Assembly: GCF_003255815.1 (NCBI RefSeq)
Contig: NC_037682.1
Span: 8,802,209-8,866,208, forward strand
Length of the DNA stretch: 64,000 nt
Source of the DNA: Theropithecus gelada
Lineage: Eukaryota; Chordata; Mammalia; Primates; Cercopithecidae
Direction: 5' to 3'
The translations under genes and the position numbers were made by a program. Below, piece after piece: positions 24,423-37,082 of the stretch (the stretch's first letter is position 1; each line of letters starts with the position of its first letter). The notes beneath the pieces are model-generated. The model was not told the origin of the DNA and searched no databases. It worked only from the letters and a program-made list of their open reading frames with translations.

Positions 24423-24721
24423 TTGATTCCCGTGACCCATTCACCTTTCACAGTCCAACTTTTGGTAGAGACACAGATATAGGAAGACAATACTACAAAT
24501 TCAGTGACAAAAGACAACTGACCCTGGTGGTCAGGGGGAGAACAGAGTGGGTGGGAACTGGAGAGAATGTGCCTATCTGAAAGGCAGCCACAATCCTGTC
24601 ATTCAGGTGCACAAACCTCACATGGCCACAGCTTTCCATTTTCCAAGAGAAACCAGAAGTCCAAATTTGTAAGTGAAACTGACTTAATTTTTAAATGTTA
24701 GCTCAATTTTTTTATTTTTAA

Positions 24722-24868
24722 AATAATTTTAAGAGTTGGGGTCTCACTAGGTCACCTGGGCTGGAGCACAGTGGTGCAATCTTGAATTACTGGGCTCAAG
24801 TGATCCTCCTGCCTCAGCCTCCTGAGTAGCTGGGACTACAGGTGTTTACTACCACACCCAGCTAATCA
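24722..24868 (-). mobile_element. Alu monomer or fragment
   Basis: Minus-orientation single-arm Alu of about 150 bp (FLAM-like or truncated AluJ), the only Alu-like piece between 10.6 and 32.3 kb. Confidence 0.75.
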
Positions 24869-25479
24869 AAAAAATTTAAAACATGGAATGGGTCCAACAA
24901 AACATCTTTGTGGGTTAGGTTTGACCCACAGGCCGCAGTGTGTGGTGTGGCTGTCTTCTTGGGCAGCTCAGGAGACAGACGATGTATGTGACGGCGGAGA
25001 AACATGTAGTTGAACTGTGAGTGCCATGAAGGCTGGCGCCCTCTGCTCTGTTCACATCTAGCAGCATATCTCTGTTCATCTAGCAGCACAGTGCCAGCTA
25101 CATGGCATTCATTCATCCCTAAATTCATCCCTTAATTTCTGAGAACCTGCTGTGCCAGGCACTGAGATTCTACAAAGCAAGGCAAACAAATAAGGAAACA
25201 AGTAAGCATAAGCATAAGACGCAAACAAAACATTTGGCAAGAGAATGTGATGGTGGCAGGTAGGGGTGCTGAGGCCTGAATGAGAGGGAGGAGCCAGCTG
25301 TGCAGAGCAGAGAAGACAATGACCAGCAGAAGGAACAGCTGATGCCAAGGCCGCAAAGCAGGAGTGAGTCTAGTGTGTGTGCCACGAACCCAAATGCAAC
25401 TTGGCTGTGCGGTGAGGGGAAGAAAGGGCAGGGGAGCTGAGGTTGGAGAGGCAGGTGGGCCACACGAGGTGCTGTTAAA

Positions 25480-25800
25480 ACCCAGGCCAGGCCTCTTCTC
25501 GGCTCATACCCTCCAGTGGCTTCACTGCAGCTGGAATAAGAGGCTGAGGCCTGGCGTGCTGGGGCCGCCCCTGACCTCCCAATTCCCTTCCAGCTGGGTC
25601 CCTGTATGCCAGCCACACTGCTGTCTCCTGCATCCACTGAACAAGCCTTGGCCTGTTCCCAGATCTGGCCCCCCTCCTGATGCTCCTTCTGCCTGGAACA
25701 CATTTCCCTACTGAATTACTGGCCACCTTTCTTCATTCAGGTTTCAACCAAATGTCCCCTCTTCTGAGGGGCCTCTCCATCCACCCCAGCTAAATCCTTG
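25480..25800 (-). mobile_element. L2 LINE remnant
   Basis: The run CTTCTGCCTGGAACACATTTCC ... CATTCAGGTTTCAACC ... CTCTTCTGAGGGGCC follows antisense L2 3' sequence. The 25130-25350 flank is probably a related piece. Confidence 0.7.
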
Positions 25801-26004
25801 TCCCCCGCCACCTCTGTCCCACTATCCTATTTTCTTTGCCACAACTTTCACTCTGTGGCATTTTGTTTTGTCTTCCTTGTTTATTGTTGGTTCTCCTCCC
25901 CACCACTACAAGTTCTGAACTTGAGGGACCCCTTTGTATTTTTTTTATTTTTACTTTTTGTGCCTCTGCTGGTCTGGGGTGGGACCTCTTTTTAAATGCC
26001 ATTT

Positions 26005-26245
26005 TAAATAGCTTTATTTAGATAGAATTCATATACCATCAAATTCACCCTTTTATAAAATGTACAATTCACTGGTTTTTAGTAACCTCACAGAGCTGTA
26101 CTACCATCACCACTAAATCTCAGAACATTTTAATCGCCTCAAAGAAAACCCTGTACTCATTAGCTGTCACTGTGTCTCCCCTCTCCGTGGCCCAGCACCC
26201 ACTATCTGCTCTATCTCCATGACTTTGCCTATCAACTTGTTCTTT
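26005..26245. mobile_element. L1M 3' end-like fragment
   Basis: AATTCATATACCATCAAATTC ... ATGTACAATTCACTGG ... TACCATCACCACTAAAT is a text common to old L1 (L1M) ends. Confidence 0.6.
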
Positions 26246-26299
26246 CCTAAGCCTTCCTGTATCTCCAGCAGCCAGGCCCGCGAGGGTGTGTTTGTTGTA

Positions 26300-26500
26300 G
26301 CCCAATTTTACAGATGAGAAAACTGAGGCTCAGAACCCTTGGGAAACTGACTTTCCCTTTTCCAAGCCTTGTGTCTAGTGGCTGCCCATAACTGGGCTGC
26401 ATGGGGAGGACAGAAACTCAGGAGGAGGAGAAATGAGAGAGGGCATGGAGTGGGGAATTCCCAGCTCAGCATCCGGCAGTGGCCCACACCTGGGCCCTCG
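26300..26500 (+). mobile_element. MIR SINE remnant
   Basis: TTTTACAGATGAGAAAACTGAGGCTCAG marks a MIR core. A second such core is at about 27233-27260. Confidence 0.65.
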
Positions 26501-27879
26501 GCTGGCATGTTGCTGTCGAGGGTGAGTCTGATGACAGTCTGAGCTCAGCTCCATGCTTCACTTTGCCAGGGACAGAGCCAGCACCACCCGCCCATAGGGG
26601 AACAGACAGGTGAGAACAGGGCCCACCCAGGGACCTGGACACCCAAGAGGGCCAAGGGTACCTGGTGTAGGGGGAGGACCAGGTCAGATGCAACAAGGGG
26701 CTGTTTGTGAAAGGCGAGGCTCCACCTCTGAGGGGCTCTGTGACTGAGTGACCGCACCTCTGTGGGCTTCCCTTTCCTCATCTGGTACCCACCCTCGGTA
26801 CTTGGGTTGCTGTGAGCCTCAGTAAGTCCATGCAGATTCGTCCATTGCAGCATTGGAGACCACAAGTGGGTTCCCTCCCTCCAGACCCTCAGCCTCAAGG
26901 AGCCAACACTCAGGCAGGAGGTGTGCAGAGGCCACGCTGTCAGAGGCTGAGCCGGGGCCAGAGCCAGTGTCAGGCCTCCTGACCCTTGGAAGCCTGTCTC
27001 CTCAACTCTGCGAGGGGTTTAATAATCATTCCTGCCTCACCGTGAGGGTGGTGAGGGCCGGGGATGTGCAGTTACCAGCACCCTCTGGGCTCAGACAGGG
27101 AAACCAGACTGGCTCCTACTGCAGGCTGCCTCCCCTCCCCAGGGCTGCTCTCATCCTGCCCTCTTTCATCTTGGGTTTAATTAGCCAGGCTGCCTCACCC
27201 CACAGCCTCTTGGGTGGGAGTTATCACTCACATTTTATAGATGGGGAAACTGAGGCACCTAGAGGGAAGTGGTTTGGGGCTGCCGCCTGTGAGTCAACTG
27301 TGGAGCCAGGGCCTAGAGGAGCCGGGACCGGGCCTTCTGGCTGGACCTGTCCCTCCGGGTGGGTCCCTATCTCTCCATCCCCAAGGGCACCCAGACAGCC
27401 TCCTTTTTGGCACTCTCCACCCCTCAACTCTCCACCACCTCCCATCTGGAGTAGGATGGGGTAGGGAGAGGCCAGTTGGCAGTGGCTTGCATGGGGGCTC
27501 AGGCCTGTTTCATCTTCAAAGCGGCTAATTAGAGCTAGAGGTGGGTGGTGGGGTTTGGGCGCCGGCGGTTCTGTGCCCTGGAAAACCGGTGGTCTGTGGG
27601 GCACCCTGTAACCTGGGCCTCTGGCCTAGGAGAGGCGGCGGCCCAGACCCCCGAATGCCCCCAAACAGCCAGAATCCAGCCCACTGAAGTCGAGAGTGCT
27701 GAGTTCCGGCCCTGCTTGGCCCCAGGTCTCGGTTGGCAAGGCCGCCCTCCTCCCGGGCCTGTTTTCCCCATCGCTAGGCATGCCTCGAGCCCCGTGACCG
27801 GCCAGGCCCTGACAGCCCGCACTTCCCGAGTATGGATCCCGTTGTTTTCGACTTAGGGCCCTGCCCCACCGTCGCCGTC

Positions 27880-28895
27880 ACGACCCCTGCGGGCCGCCAG
27901 CGCGGCCTCGGGCAAACAAAGGTCAGCAGCTCCTGGCGGGCCGCAACCGCGGCGCCGGCTCCTCGCCCCCAAGCCGAGCGGGCGGGGGGCCCAGGCAGGC
28001 GTCAGGGAAGCGAAGCCAAGCCCTGCGGCGCCCGCCGGACCGGTTCAGCTGGGGCGCTCTTCCTGCGGGCGCCCTGCGACCGCAGCTTGCTCACCCCCAG
28101 CGGCCACTCCGGGAGCCCCAGGACCCGCACCCACGCCCCCCGGGGCCGCGCATCTGGCGCAGGGTGCGGTGCGCCCGGGCGCCGGCGGGGGGCGCGCTGG
28201 CCGCCGCCCTGCGCGGCTTGGCGGGCGCTGGTGGGGCCGGGCCGCTGTCCGCCGAGGGCCGCGGGATCGCAGCCCTGCGCCGCGGGACCCGGCATCGGGG
28301 GCCCAGGCCCACCCCGCTCCGCCGCCCCTACCCACTCCCCTCCGCCTTTCCTGCCTGGGCCTGAGGCGGTTTCGGGGAAGGGGGCCTACACGGCGGGACA
28401 GTTAGTCAGCCCCCGCGAAACCGGCGAGTCGGCACCTGCGGGAGGCGGTGGCCCCGTTACGCCCCGCCCCACCCCACCCTGCCCGGCCTTGGCCGCCCCC
28501 GCGCTGCGCCCCGCCCCGCGCCGCCAGCCCGGAAGGAGCCGGCCGGCCTGAGCGCCCGCGGCGGCTGAGTCAGGCGGCGAGCGCGGCCCGTTACCGCGGG
28601 CGCCGGGGGCCGGGGTGGCGCTGTGGTTTCGGTGCGGGCCGCGGGCTGGAGGGCGGCGGCCTAACGAGCTCTCGGCACGCACCCTCCCTCGCCCTGCTCC
28701 TGTCCCGTCCCGCGGGGGCCCCGGCGTCGGCCCTGAGAGCCCTGGTGTCACCGTGGGAGCCGGGCGCGGGTCCCGTCGGCATCTGCGCGGCGGCCGGGAG
28801 TGACCGTAGCCCCTCGGGGTCGGCGGCGGGCCCGCGCTCCTGGTGGCTGCGGCCTGAGGGTCCCTCTCCCTGCGCAGGGGCCCGCGCACCTCACG
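27880..28895 (+). promoter_or_regulatory. CpG-rich AP5B1 promoter and 5' region
   Basis: Very CpG-dense kilobase ending at the AP5B1 ATG. A pyrimidine tract plus CAG ending at about 28876 could be a 3' splice site for an upstream noncoding exon. Two CCGTTA words at about 28452-28457 and 28588-28593. No TATA box seen. Confidence 0.65.
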
Positions 28896-31631
28896 ATGGG
28901 GCCCCTGAGCCGGGACGCCTGGGCCCAGCGCTTGGGGGCCTTCCGGGCCAGCCCGTCCGCCTTCATGGCAGGTGCCGAGGGGGAGGATTTGGGTCGCGAC
29001 CTGCTGGGCGACCTGAGGAGTGAGAAGCTGAGCGAGCAGACCAAGGTAGGCCCCCACGCGTCCCCTGCCCCTGCCCGCAGAGTCACCCCAGCCCGCCGCG
29101 TCCTGAACCTCCTCTTCGTGATTGCCTCCTAATCCCCTATCCAGGTTTCCCTGCTGGCCCTGAGCTTGGAGTACCCTGCCCAGCTGTGGCCCGACGTCTC
29201 TGCGGCCGAGGTGGCCGCCACCTCCTTGTTGGACACCTTGGTCCTCCTACCCCCGCGGCCCTCAGCTCTCCGTCGGCCCCTGCTGCTGGCGGCCACCACA
29301 GCCCTGGCGGCGGGCGGCGCGCTGGGCCCCACCTCGGGCGCCTCCTGCCGGCTCCTGCCCCTACTGCTCGGCCTGGCCGCAGGCAGCGATCTGGGGCGAG
29401 GCTTTGTCCCCGCCTCGGAACAGCGCCCCTTGCAGGCCACCGCCTGCGAGTGCCTGCGAGAGCTAGAGAGCTGCAAGCCCGGGCTGCTGGGGGGCTCCCT
29501 GGGGCTGCTACGGGGCCTGCTGGGGCAGGAAGGCCCCGTCCAGCCGCTCAGCCTGCTGCTGGCCCTTGCTTTGCGCAACACCTTGGTGCTCCAGTCCCGG
29601 GTTGGGGCTGGCCTAGGGGGACTGCTCACGGATAAGGTCTCCCCAACTGGGGGTGGTCCCTGGGATTGGACACTAGTGGAGGAGGGCGATGGACGCCTTC
29701 AGCCCCAAGCACCCAGCTGGCCGGCAGCTGAGGAGGGAGAGGGGGAGCGTAGTCTTACAGCACGAGAGCACAGCCCTGAGGAGGCGCGGGAGCTGCGGGC
29801 TGCGGTGATCCAGCTTCTGGACACCTCCTATCTGCTCACTCCTGTGGCCCAGGCCCAGCTCCTGTGGCTGCTGGGCTGGGCCCTGCGGGGTCTGCAGGGA
29901 CAGCCACCCGCACTCTTCAAGCCGCAGCTGGTACGGCTGCTAGGCACAGCACAGCTGACACTGCTGCACGCGGTGCTTGCCCTCAAGGCGGCCTTTGGTG
30001 AGGCCCTGTTCACAGCCCAGGATGAAGCGCTGCTGCTCCGCCGGCTCACCTTGGCTGCCCAGCACCCTGCTCTGCCTCCGCCCACCCATCTCTTTTACCT
30101 GCACTGCCTCCTGAGCTTCCCTGAGAACTGGCCGCTGGGCCCCGAAGGTGAGGAGGCTGCCCCACTGCTGCTAGGGCCTCAGCTATGCCGTGGTCTCCTG
30201 CCCAGTCTCCTGCATGACCCGATGGCTCTCCTAGCCCGCCTGCATTTGCTATGTCTGCTCTGTGCTGAGGATGAAGAAGAGGAGAAAGGCCAGCTTCCAA
30301 GCCCACGGCACTACCTGGAAGAGCTGCTGGCTGGCTTGCGGCAGCGGGCAGCCCTGGATGAGGGCCCCCGGGCCTTGGCCACTGTCTGCTTCCAGGCCTC
30401 ATATCTGGTGACCCGCTGCCTGGCTGGGCAACCTACAGTGCTGACCCCCTTGATCCACGGACTGGCCCAGCTATACCGAGTCCGGCCCATGCTGGCTTCC
30501 CACTTTGTGGACTTCTTGGATCAGGTGGACTCTGAGCTGAGGGAGCCCCTGAAGGTGGTGTTGCGGCAGGAGGTGGTGTCCAGGCCGGGCAGGGATGAAG
30601 CTCTCTGCTGGCACCTGAAAATGCTGGCAAAGGTGGCAGATGGAGATGCCCAGAGTGCTACTCTCAACTTTCTACAGGCCGCAGCTGCCCACTGCATGAA
30701 CTGGGACCTACAGCAGGGCCTACTGCGGGTCTGCCGGGCGCTGCTGCGGGCAGGGGTGAGGGGTGGCCTGGTTGACTTGCTGCAGGTGCTGGCCAGGCAG
30801 CTGGAGGACCCTGATGGGCGTGACCATGCCCGTCTCTACTATATCCTCCTGGCACACCTGGCTGGACCCAAGTTGGGGGTGGCCCTGGGCCCCTCGCTTG
30901 CCCCACCTGCACTGGCCTCTTCACTGGTGGCCGAGAACCAGGGCTTTGTGGCAGCACTGATGGTGCAGGAGGCCCCGGCCCTGGTACGGCTGAGCGTGGG
31001 GTCCCATGGGGTCAAGGGCCCACTCCCAGTGCTGAAGCTCCAGCCGGAGGCGCTGGAGCCCATCTACTCTCTGGAGCTGCGCTTCCGTGTAGAAGGGCAG
31101 CTATATGCACCCCTGGAGGCTGTCCATGTGCCCTGCCTGTGTCCTGGTCGCCCTGCCCGCCCTCTGCTCCTGCCGCTGCAGCCCCGATGCCCGGCCCCCG
31201 CACGGCTGGATGTCCATGCCCTTTACACCACATCCACTGGTCTCACGTGCCATGCCCACTTGCCACCCCTGTTCGTCAACTTTGCCGACCTCTTTCTGCC
31301 TTTCCCGAAGCCCCCAGAGGGTGCTGGGCTGGGTTTCTTTGAGGAGCTCTGGGATTCCTGCCTGCCAGAGGGTGCCGAGAGTTGTGTGTGGTGTCCACTT
31401 GGGCCACAGGGCCTGGAGGGCTTGGTGTCCCACCACCTGGAGCCTTTCGTGGTGGTGGCTCAGCCCCCTACCAGCTACTATGTAGCGATCCACCTGCCCC
31501 CGAACTCAAAGCTGCTGCTGCGGCTAGAGGCGGCCCTGGCAGACGGAGTGCCTGTGGCCCTGCGGACTGATGACTGGGCTGTGCTGCCCCTGGCGGGGGA
31601 CTACCTCCGTGGGCTGGCGGCTGCTCTCTGA
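28896..31631 (+). CDS. AP5B1: AP5B1, AP-5 adaptor complex beta subunit, 878 aa
   Basis: Large beta-type subunit of the AP-5 adaptor, which works with SPG11 and SPG15 on late endosomes and lysosomes in retrieval trafficking; it does not rely on clathrin. Two coding exons: 28896-29045 (50 codons, ATG GGG CCC) and 29145-31631 (828 codons plus TGA), phase 0, GT/AG intron of 99 bp. Total 878 aa, the human length as I recall it. The protein is Leu/Ala-rich, consistent with an alpha-solenoid trunk; an acidic insert (about residues 370-380, AEDEEEEKG) interrupts helices. The C-terminal third has beta-strand-like spacing, as in an appendage. No short catalytic motif is expected. Alternative upstream starts would lie inside the CpG-rich leader and lack conservation evidence here. 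Confidence 0.97.
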
Positions 31632-31792
31632 GCCCCGGGAGACCAGGTGGGGGCAGGACTGTGGCCCTTGTGGGGGCCAAGGCACATTCCTGTAGCTCTT
31701 TCCCCAAAACCGTGCATTCCCCAGTGCCCTCGCTGGCTTGTTTTCTTTTGGGCCCCGGTTGGGAGCAGGCTCATGGGGGTGAGGGTCTGTCC

Positions 31793-32123
31793 TAGTCTGT
31801 TTTTGCTACTTTAGCAAGATATCTGAGACTGGGTAAGTTATAATAAACAGGAATGTATTGGCTCAGAGCTCTGGAGGCTGGGAAGTCCACAGTTGAGGGC
31901 CCGGAGCCCAGTGAGGACCCTTCTGCATCATCCCATGACATTGGACAGAATGGCAGGAGTGAGGGGAGAGGGAACCCACTCCCAAGATAACAGCCTGAGT
32001 TCACACAGGAGGGCAGAGTCCTCGTGGCCTGACCACCTCTTAGGGTCTAATCTTACACTGTTACAGTGGCAATTACATTTCAACATGAGTGTGGGAGGGG
32101 ACAAACATTCAAACCGTAGCAGG
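31793..32123 (-). mobile_element. MaLR-type LTR (MST/MLT1-like)
   Basis: On the minus strand it opens near TGCTACGGTTTGAATG and ends with TTACCCAGTCTCAGATATC ... AACAGACTAGG, the layout of a mammalian MaLR LTR. Diverged. Confidence 0.7.
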
Positions 32124-32340
32124 GTCATAGGCCCTGAGAAGGCTTCCAGACAGAACCCAGCACTGCAGAGCTGCAGAGTGCCTTCTCACCCAGACGCACT
32201 AGCGTTCTCCACAATCCCTGCCCAGGAGGCAGGGGGAAAATCTCCTTTCTGCTTCCCAGAGAGGGTCTGGCCTTGCCCAAGGCCGCCCAGTGATTTAGGA
32301 AGCAGGCTGGAGCTAGTGTGGACCTCCTGACCTATTAGAC

Positions 32341-32637
32341 AGTACTTTTCTTTCTTTGTTTTTGGGGGAGGTTAAAGATAGGATCTCACTCTGGCTCTGG
32401 AGTGCAGTGGTGCGATTAGGGATCATTGCAGCCTCTGCCTCCCAGGCTCAGGTGATCCTCCCATCTCAGCTGGCCTCCTGAGTAGCTGGGACTACAGGTG
32501 TGAGTCACCACTGTATTGTTTGCAGATAGGATCTCCCCGTTTCCTAGGCTGGTCTCGAACTCCTGGGCTTAAGCGACTCTCCTGCCTCAGCCTCACCCAA
32601 GTGTTGGGATTACTGGTGTGAGCCACCACACCCGGCC
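32341..32637 (-). mobile_element. old Alu (AluJ-like)
   Basis: Diverged minus-orientation copy with internal deletion in the right arm. Confidence 0.85.
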
Positions 32638-32984
32638 AAGCCAGCGCTTCTCCACTCCCAAGGTTTGCAGGCTCCCTGCCCCAGGGAGCTCACGCCAGGC
32701 AGGCCAGTGGACCTAAGCCAGAAACAGAAAGGCTGCAGTGGCTAGGTGGTTTCTTCCCCAGGAAGAGAGCTTCCCAAGCTATGCTGATTAGAGCCAGCTC
32801 TAGGAAGGGCCTGCTAATAAGGTCTAGGAGCTGAGACTAAGCTTTTTCTAATCTCAGCCCCTAAGAAATCTAATTTGTGCTTAGGAATCTTCCCAGGTAA
32901 GAAGAACTAGTTCCTCTAGTTGTTTTTCCCCAAACATGCAAACACTGAGGATTGAGCTGTGTGGGGTCAGCTCTGCTGCCAGGC

Positions 32985-33130
32985 ACATGTACGTTGCCTC
33001 ATTTCATCCTTGCAACAGCTCTGCAGGGCCCCGCAGGTGAGGAAATCTGTAGGCAGGAGCGGTTGAGTGATTTTCCTAAGGTCACCCAGCTGTTTGGTAA
33101 TAGTGTTTTGTCATCTGGTAGCAGGTTTCC
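32985..33130 (+). mobile_element. MIR SINE remnant
   Basis: TTGCCTCATTTCATCCTTGCAACAGCTCTGC ... AAGGTCACCCAGCTG follows the MIR core. Confidence 0.7.
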
Positions 33131-33301
33131 ATTACCATGCCATCAGAGCAGACAGCCAGGGTCACAGAGGTCCAACCCTCTCTGCCACCTTCTGCTGCCC
33201 CTCCCGCCTCATGGGCTCCCAGCCACAGGTTCCCCATGGGCCAGCTTTACCCCTCCTGATCCTTCTGACTGGGGCAGGCTAGGAGAGGAAAGACGGGCCT
33301 G

Positions 33302-33600
33302 AGCTGGGTGTGGTGGCTCATGCCTGTAATCTCAGCACTTTGAGAGGCTGAGGTGAGTGGATCACCTGAGGCCAGGAGTTCGAGATCAATCTGGCCAACA
33401 TGGCGAAACCCTGTCTCTAATAAAAATACAAAAATCAGCCGGGCATGGTGGTGGGCACCTATAATTCCAGCTACTTGGGAGGGTGAGGCAGGGGAATGGC
33501 TTGAACCCGGGAGGCGGAAGTTGCAGTGAGCCAAGATCACGCCACTGCACTCCAGCCTGGGTGGCAGCGAGGCTTTGTCTCAAAAAAAAAAAAAAAAAAA
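33302..33600 (+). mobile_element. Alu
   Basis: Plus orientation with an 18-nt A tail. 33625-34786 downstream shows no gene; 34200-34450 has weak LINE-like wording. Confidence 0.93.
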
Positions 33601-34803
33601 CCCAAAAAACAAAAAACCGGCCTGGGACAGTGAGACTGTTAATAGGTAGATAGAGTCAGGAGGCCTGTCTCAAATTTGAGATGTGACAGTAACTTGCTTT
33701 GTCACCTTGGCAAGTCATTTCCCAATCAGGAAGGGGTCAGTTTCAGGAAACAGAAACTTCTCCAGCTGTTTTTGGCAGAAGGGAATTTAAGGGAATCAGG
33801 GTACTTAACAAAGTACATGGGAAGGCTGGAGAAGTCGCCTCCAGGAGGCTCCCACTGGAGCTGCGATCAGAACATACTGTCCTGCCTGCCATCCACCCCC
33901 TCTAAGCACCCCGGAAGCTGTGCTTGGGCCCTGGGACTTGGGGTGCAACTGCCACTCCTGCCTCCTGACACCCACAAAGCCAGAAGCTTGATGCTGCTGC
34001 AGAAGGACTGAATATCCCCAAGGCTGGGCCCGCAGGGCAAACTTGCTTGGCCCTGTTTCCTCCATCCATATCCTTCAAAGGGCATCTCATTAGTGGACTC
34101 CATTTCTCTCTTCCACAGAACTCCAGTGGCAAGGGAATCCAGAAACGTTTTCTTTTTGCCTGGAGATGCTAATTGTTAGCCTAAGAGTAAGGTAACTAGT
34201 CCACGTGAGGACTGACCATCCTTTCACCCATCTGCCCACCTGTGCATCCATCCCATTTTATCCATCCATTCCTCCAGTGGTGGACACCACATGACCTTCA
34301 GCTCCCCCGACCCCAACCAGAACTGTGCTGCAATGGCCGTTCTTATATGCCCTTATGGACCCATGGGACAATTTCTCTGTGATACATACTAGGAGCAGAA
34401 TTGTTAAATCATAGGGAATGCATGTGTTTAGCTTGGCTAAGCAATGTTGGAGTAAAAGCTTTTGGTTTTGCATCTTCTCAGCATTCCTAGGGAGGCACCA
34501 AGAGGGAGGATGGTACTGAGTGAGCCCACCTGAGATAGCTTCTAGACCCCAGCCCTCTGTGTTCTCAGAATCACACACTGCTGCTCATCACTTCAGCTTC
34601 CCGAAGATCATGGCAATAGCAGCATGCCTGTAACTGTCCCAAGTACATCCAAAAATTCTTCCTAAAGAGAGGGAACCAAAGTCACATGGGTCACTTTGTC
34701 CACCTGTGTGGATGTTGCTCATGTTCACATACCTTTCCTTGCCTCCTTCAAGGCAGGTCTGGCCACAAGTCCAGCTCTGGCTAATGAAATGTGAAGGGGG
34801 TCA

Positions 34804-35101
34804 AGGGCTGGGCGGGGTGGCTCATGCCTGTAATCCCAGCACTTTCGGAGGCCAAGGCGGGTTGATCACCTGAGGTGAGGAGTTTGAGACCAGCCTGGCC
34901 AACATAGTGAAACCCGGCTCTACTAAAAATACAAAAATTAGCTGGGCGTGGTGGCGTGCCCATAATCCCAGCTACTCAGGAGGCTGAGGCAGGAGAATCG
35001 CTTGAACCTGGGAGGTGGAGGTTGCAGTGAACTGAGATCGGGCCACTGCATTCCAGCCTGAATGACAGAGCGAGACTCCTCTCAAAAAGAAAAAAAAACA
35101 A
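34804..35101 (+). mobile_element. Alu with TSD
   Basis: 17-bp perfect direct repeat AAATGTGAAGGGGGTCA at 34787-34803 and 35102-35118. Confidence 0.95.
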
Positions 35102-35649
35102 AAATGTGAAGGGGGTCAGTTTTGGGGCACAGTATGTCATTGCCAGTGCTCATTTTTCCAGCCCTCTCTTCCTCTGCCATGACAGTTGGGGAAGTACATG
35201 TTGCCATGGAGGTGCTAAATAGCTGAGTCATAATCTCACCTTGATACGCTGTAACAAATGCCCTGGATTATCAAATTAGTTATGTAAACTAAAAATCCTA
35301 AAACCCCACCGACTGAACAGACGACCTGAAAAAACCTAATTCCTGGCCCTGACAGGCTGGGAGGTCAGATGCAACTTGTTATACCCCATCCCTTTATGGT
35401 TTAGACACAACTGCCCAGCATGAATGAACAAAATAGGGATCATGAGATGGACAGAACAGACTCTGTGGCATAAGATACCAAATTGTAAACAGGACCTAAG
35501 GCCATGCCAAGCAAGGGTTAAATCATGTAGGGCCCCCCTTCACACTCTGCCTCCCCTGCCCCCCACTTATGAATAAACTATGTTCTAACTGCACAAGGGT
35601 TTTTTGGTTTTTTTTTTCTGTAGCAGCTAAAAAGCTTAAAAACAAACAC

Positions 35650-35973
35650 TTTTTTTTTTTGTTTGTGTGTTTTTTGTTTGTTTGTTTGTTTGAGACGGAG
35701 TCTTACTTTGTCACCCAGGCAGGAGTGCAGTGGCGTGATCTTGGCTCACTGCAACCTCTGCCTTCTGGGTTCAAGTGATTCTCCCACCTCAGCCTCCTGA
35801 GTAACTGGGATTACAGGTGTCCGCCACCACGCCCGGCCAATTTTTGTATTTTTAGTAGAGATGGGGTTTCACCACATTGGCCAGGCTGGTCTTGAACTCA
35901 TGACCTCAGGTGATCTGCCCGCCTTGGCCTTCCAAAGTGTTGGGATAATAGTCGTGAGCCACCGCACTCGGCC
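35650..35973 (-). mobile_element. Alu
   Basis: Minus orientation with a TTTG-repeat tail. Confidence 0.93.
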
Positions 35974-35997
35974 CAAGCACTGGCTTTGAGATAAGCA

Positions 35998-36000
<3 letters not shown>

Positions 36001-36032
<32 letters not shown>

Positions 36033-36342
36033 NNNNNNNNNNNNNNNNNNNNNNNNNNNNNNNNNNNNNNNNNNNNNNNNNNNNNNNNNNNNNNNNNNNN
36101 NNNNNNNNNNNNNNNNNNNNNNNNNNNNNNNTCCCGGGTTCACGCCATTCTCCGGCCTCAGCCTCCCGAGTAGCTGGGACTACAGGCGCCCGCCACCTCG
36201 CCCGGCTAGTTTTTTGTATTTCTTAATAGAGACGGGGTTTCACCCTGTTAGCCAGGATGGTCTCGATCTCCTGACCTCGTGATCCGCCCGTCTCGGCCTC
36301 CCAAAGTGCTGGGATTACAGGCTTGAGCCACCGCGCCCGGCC
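36001..36342 (-). mobile_element. AluY containing an assembly gap, with TSD
   Basis: Cercopithecid-type AluY; 13-bp direct repeat GAGATAAGCAATA at 35988-36000 and 36343-36355. The 3' part of the element is hidden by unknown bases. Confidence 0.93.
36033..36131. other. assembly gap, 99 N
   Basis: Run of undetermined bases starting right after a 31-nt T run inside an AluY. Confidence 1.
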
Positions 36343-36822
36343 GAGATAAGCAATATTAAAAACATTTTCAGCTCCACCAGATGCTGACTGACTGACCTCC
36401 AGCCACTGTTTCACCAGCCATAACTACAGCTTTGGTTGGACAAGACTGATTTCAGTAATTTCTTCCTGACAAGATGACCACCCACCATGGACTGGTTCTG
36501 GCTGGCTTACAGAGCTCCTGCACTTGCATGTCTTTGTGTCCTGAAAAGACATTTTGCCATATAGGGCCTAATTATAATACATGTAAATGTTAAGTCTTCA
36601 CCCCAGAGTGACCATGGGTTGTATGTTACATGCATGTTTGTTCAATATGCGTGTGTCAGAACCACCTTCATGAATATTCATAGCTCCTCATGTAACCTAT
36701 TGAATAGGTATGTTTAGTCAATCCATTGAGCATGAAGCTCCTACCCTAACCCCTCCTCCTTTGAAGTTCCTGTCTCTGGTCTTGACTGGAGGTATGCTTC
36801 CCAGCGGGTCTCACTCCCTTTC

Positions 36823-37082
36823 TGAGGCTGGAGTGCAGCGGTGCGATCATAGCTCACTGCACCCTCAAACTCCTGGGCCAAAGTGATCCTCCTGCCTCAG
36901 CCTCCAGGTACCTAAGACTACAGGTGCATGCCACCACACCCGGCTAATTTTTAAAATTTTGTGTAGAGATGGGGTCTCACTATGTTGTCCAGGCTGGTTA
37001 AGGCCTCCTGGGTTCAAGTGATCCTCCTGCCTTGGCCTCCCAAAGTGCTGGGATTATAGGTGTGAGCCACCAAGCCCAGCCT
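36823..37082 (-). mobile_element. old Alu (AluJ-like)
   Basis: Minus orientation, tail end missing, inserted in the LTR-like sequence. Confidence 0.85.

Larger units (their letters stand above)
31632..35595 (+). other. AP5B1: possible AP5B1 3' untranslated region
   Basis: After the TGA there is no clear nearby poly(A) signal until AATAAA at 31842-31847 (inside an antisense LTR). Another AATAAA follows at 35572-35577 with T-rich sequence after it. The longer option would embed an LTR, three Alus and unassigned sequence in the transcript. Extent is inferred. Confidence 0.4.

Noticed and set aside
29129..29629. Antisense and alternate-frame open frames over AP5B1 exon 2
   Set aside because: Shadows of the long GC-rich coding exon.
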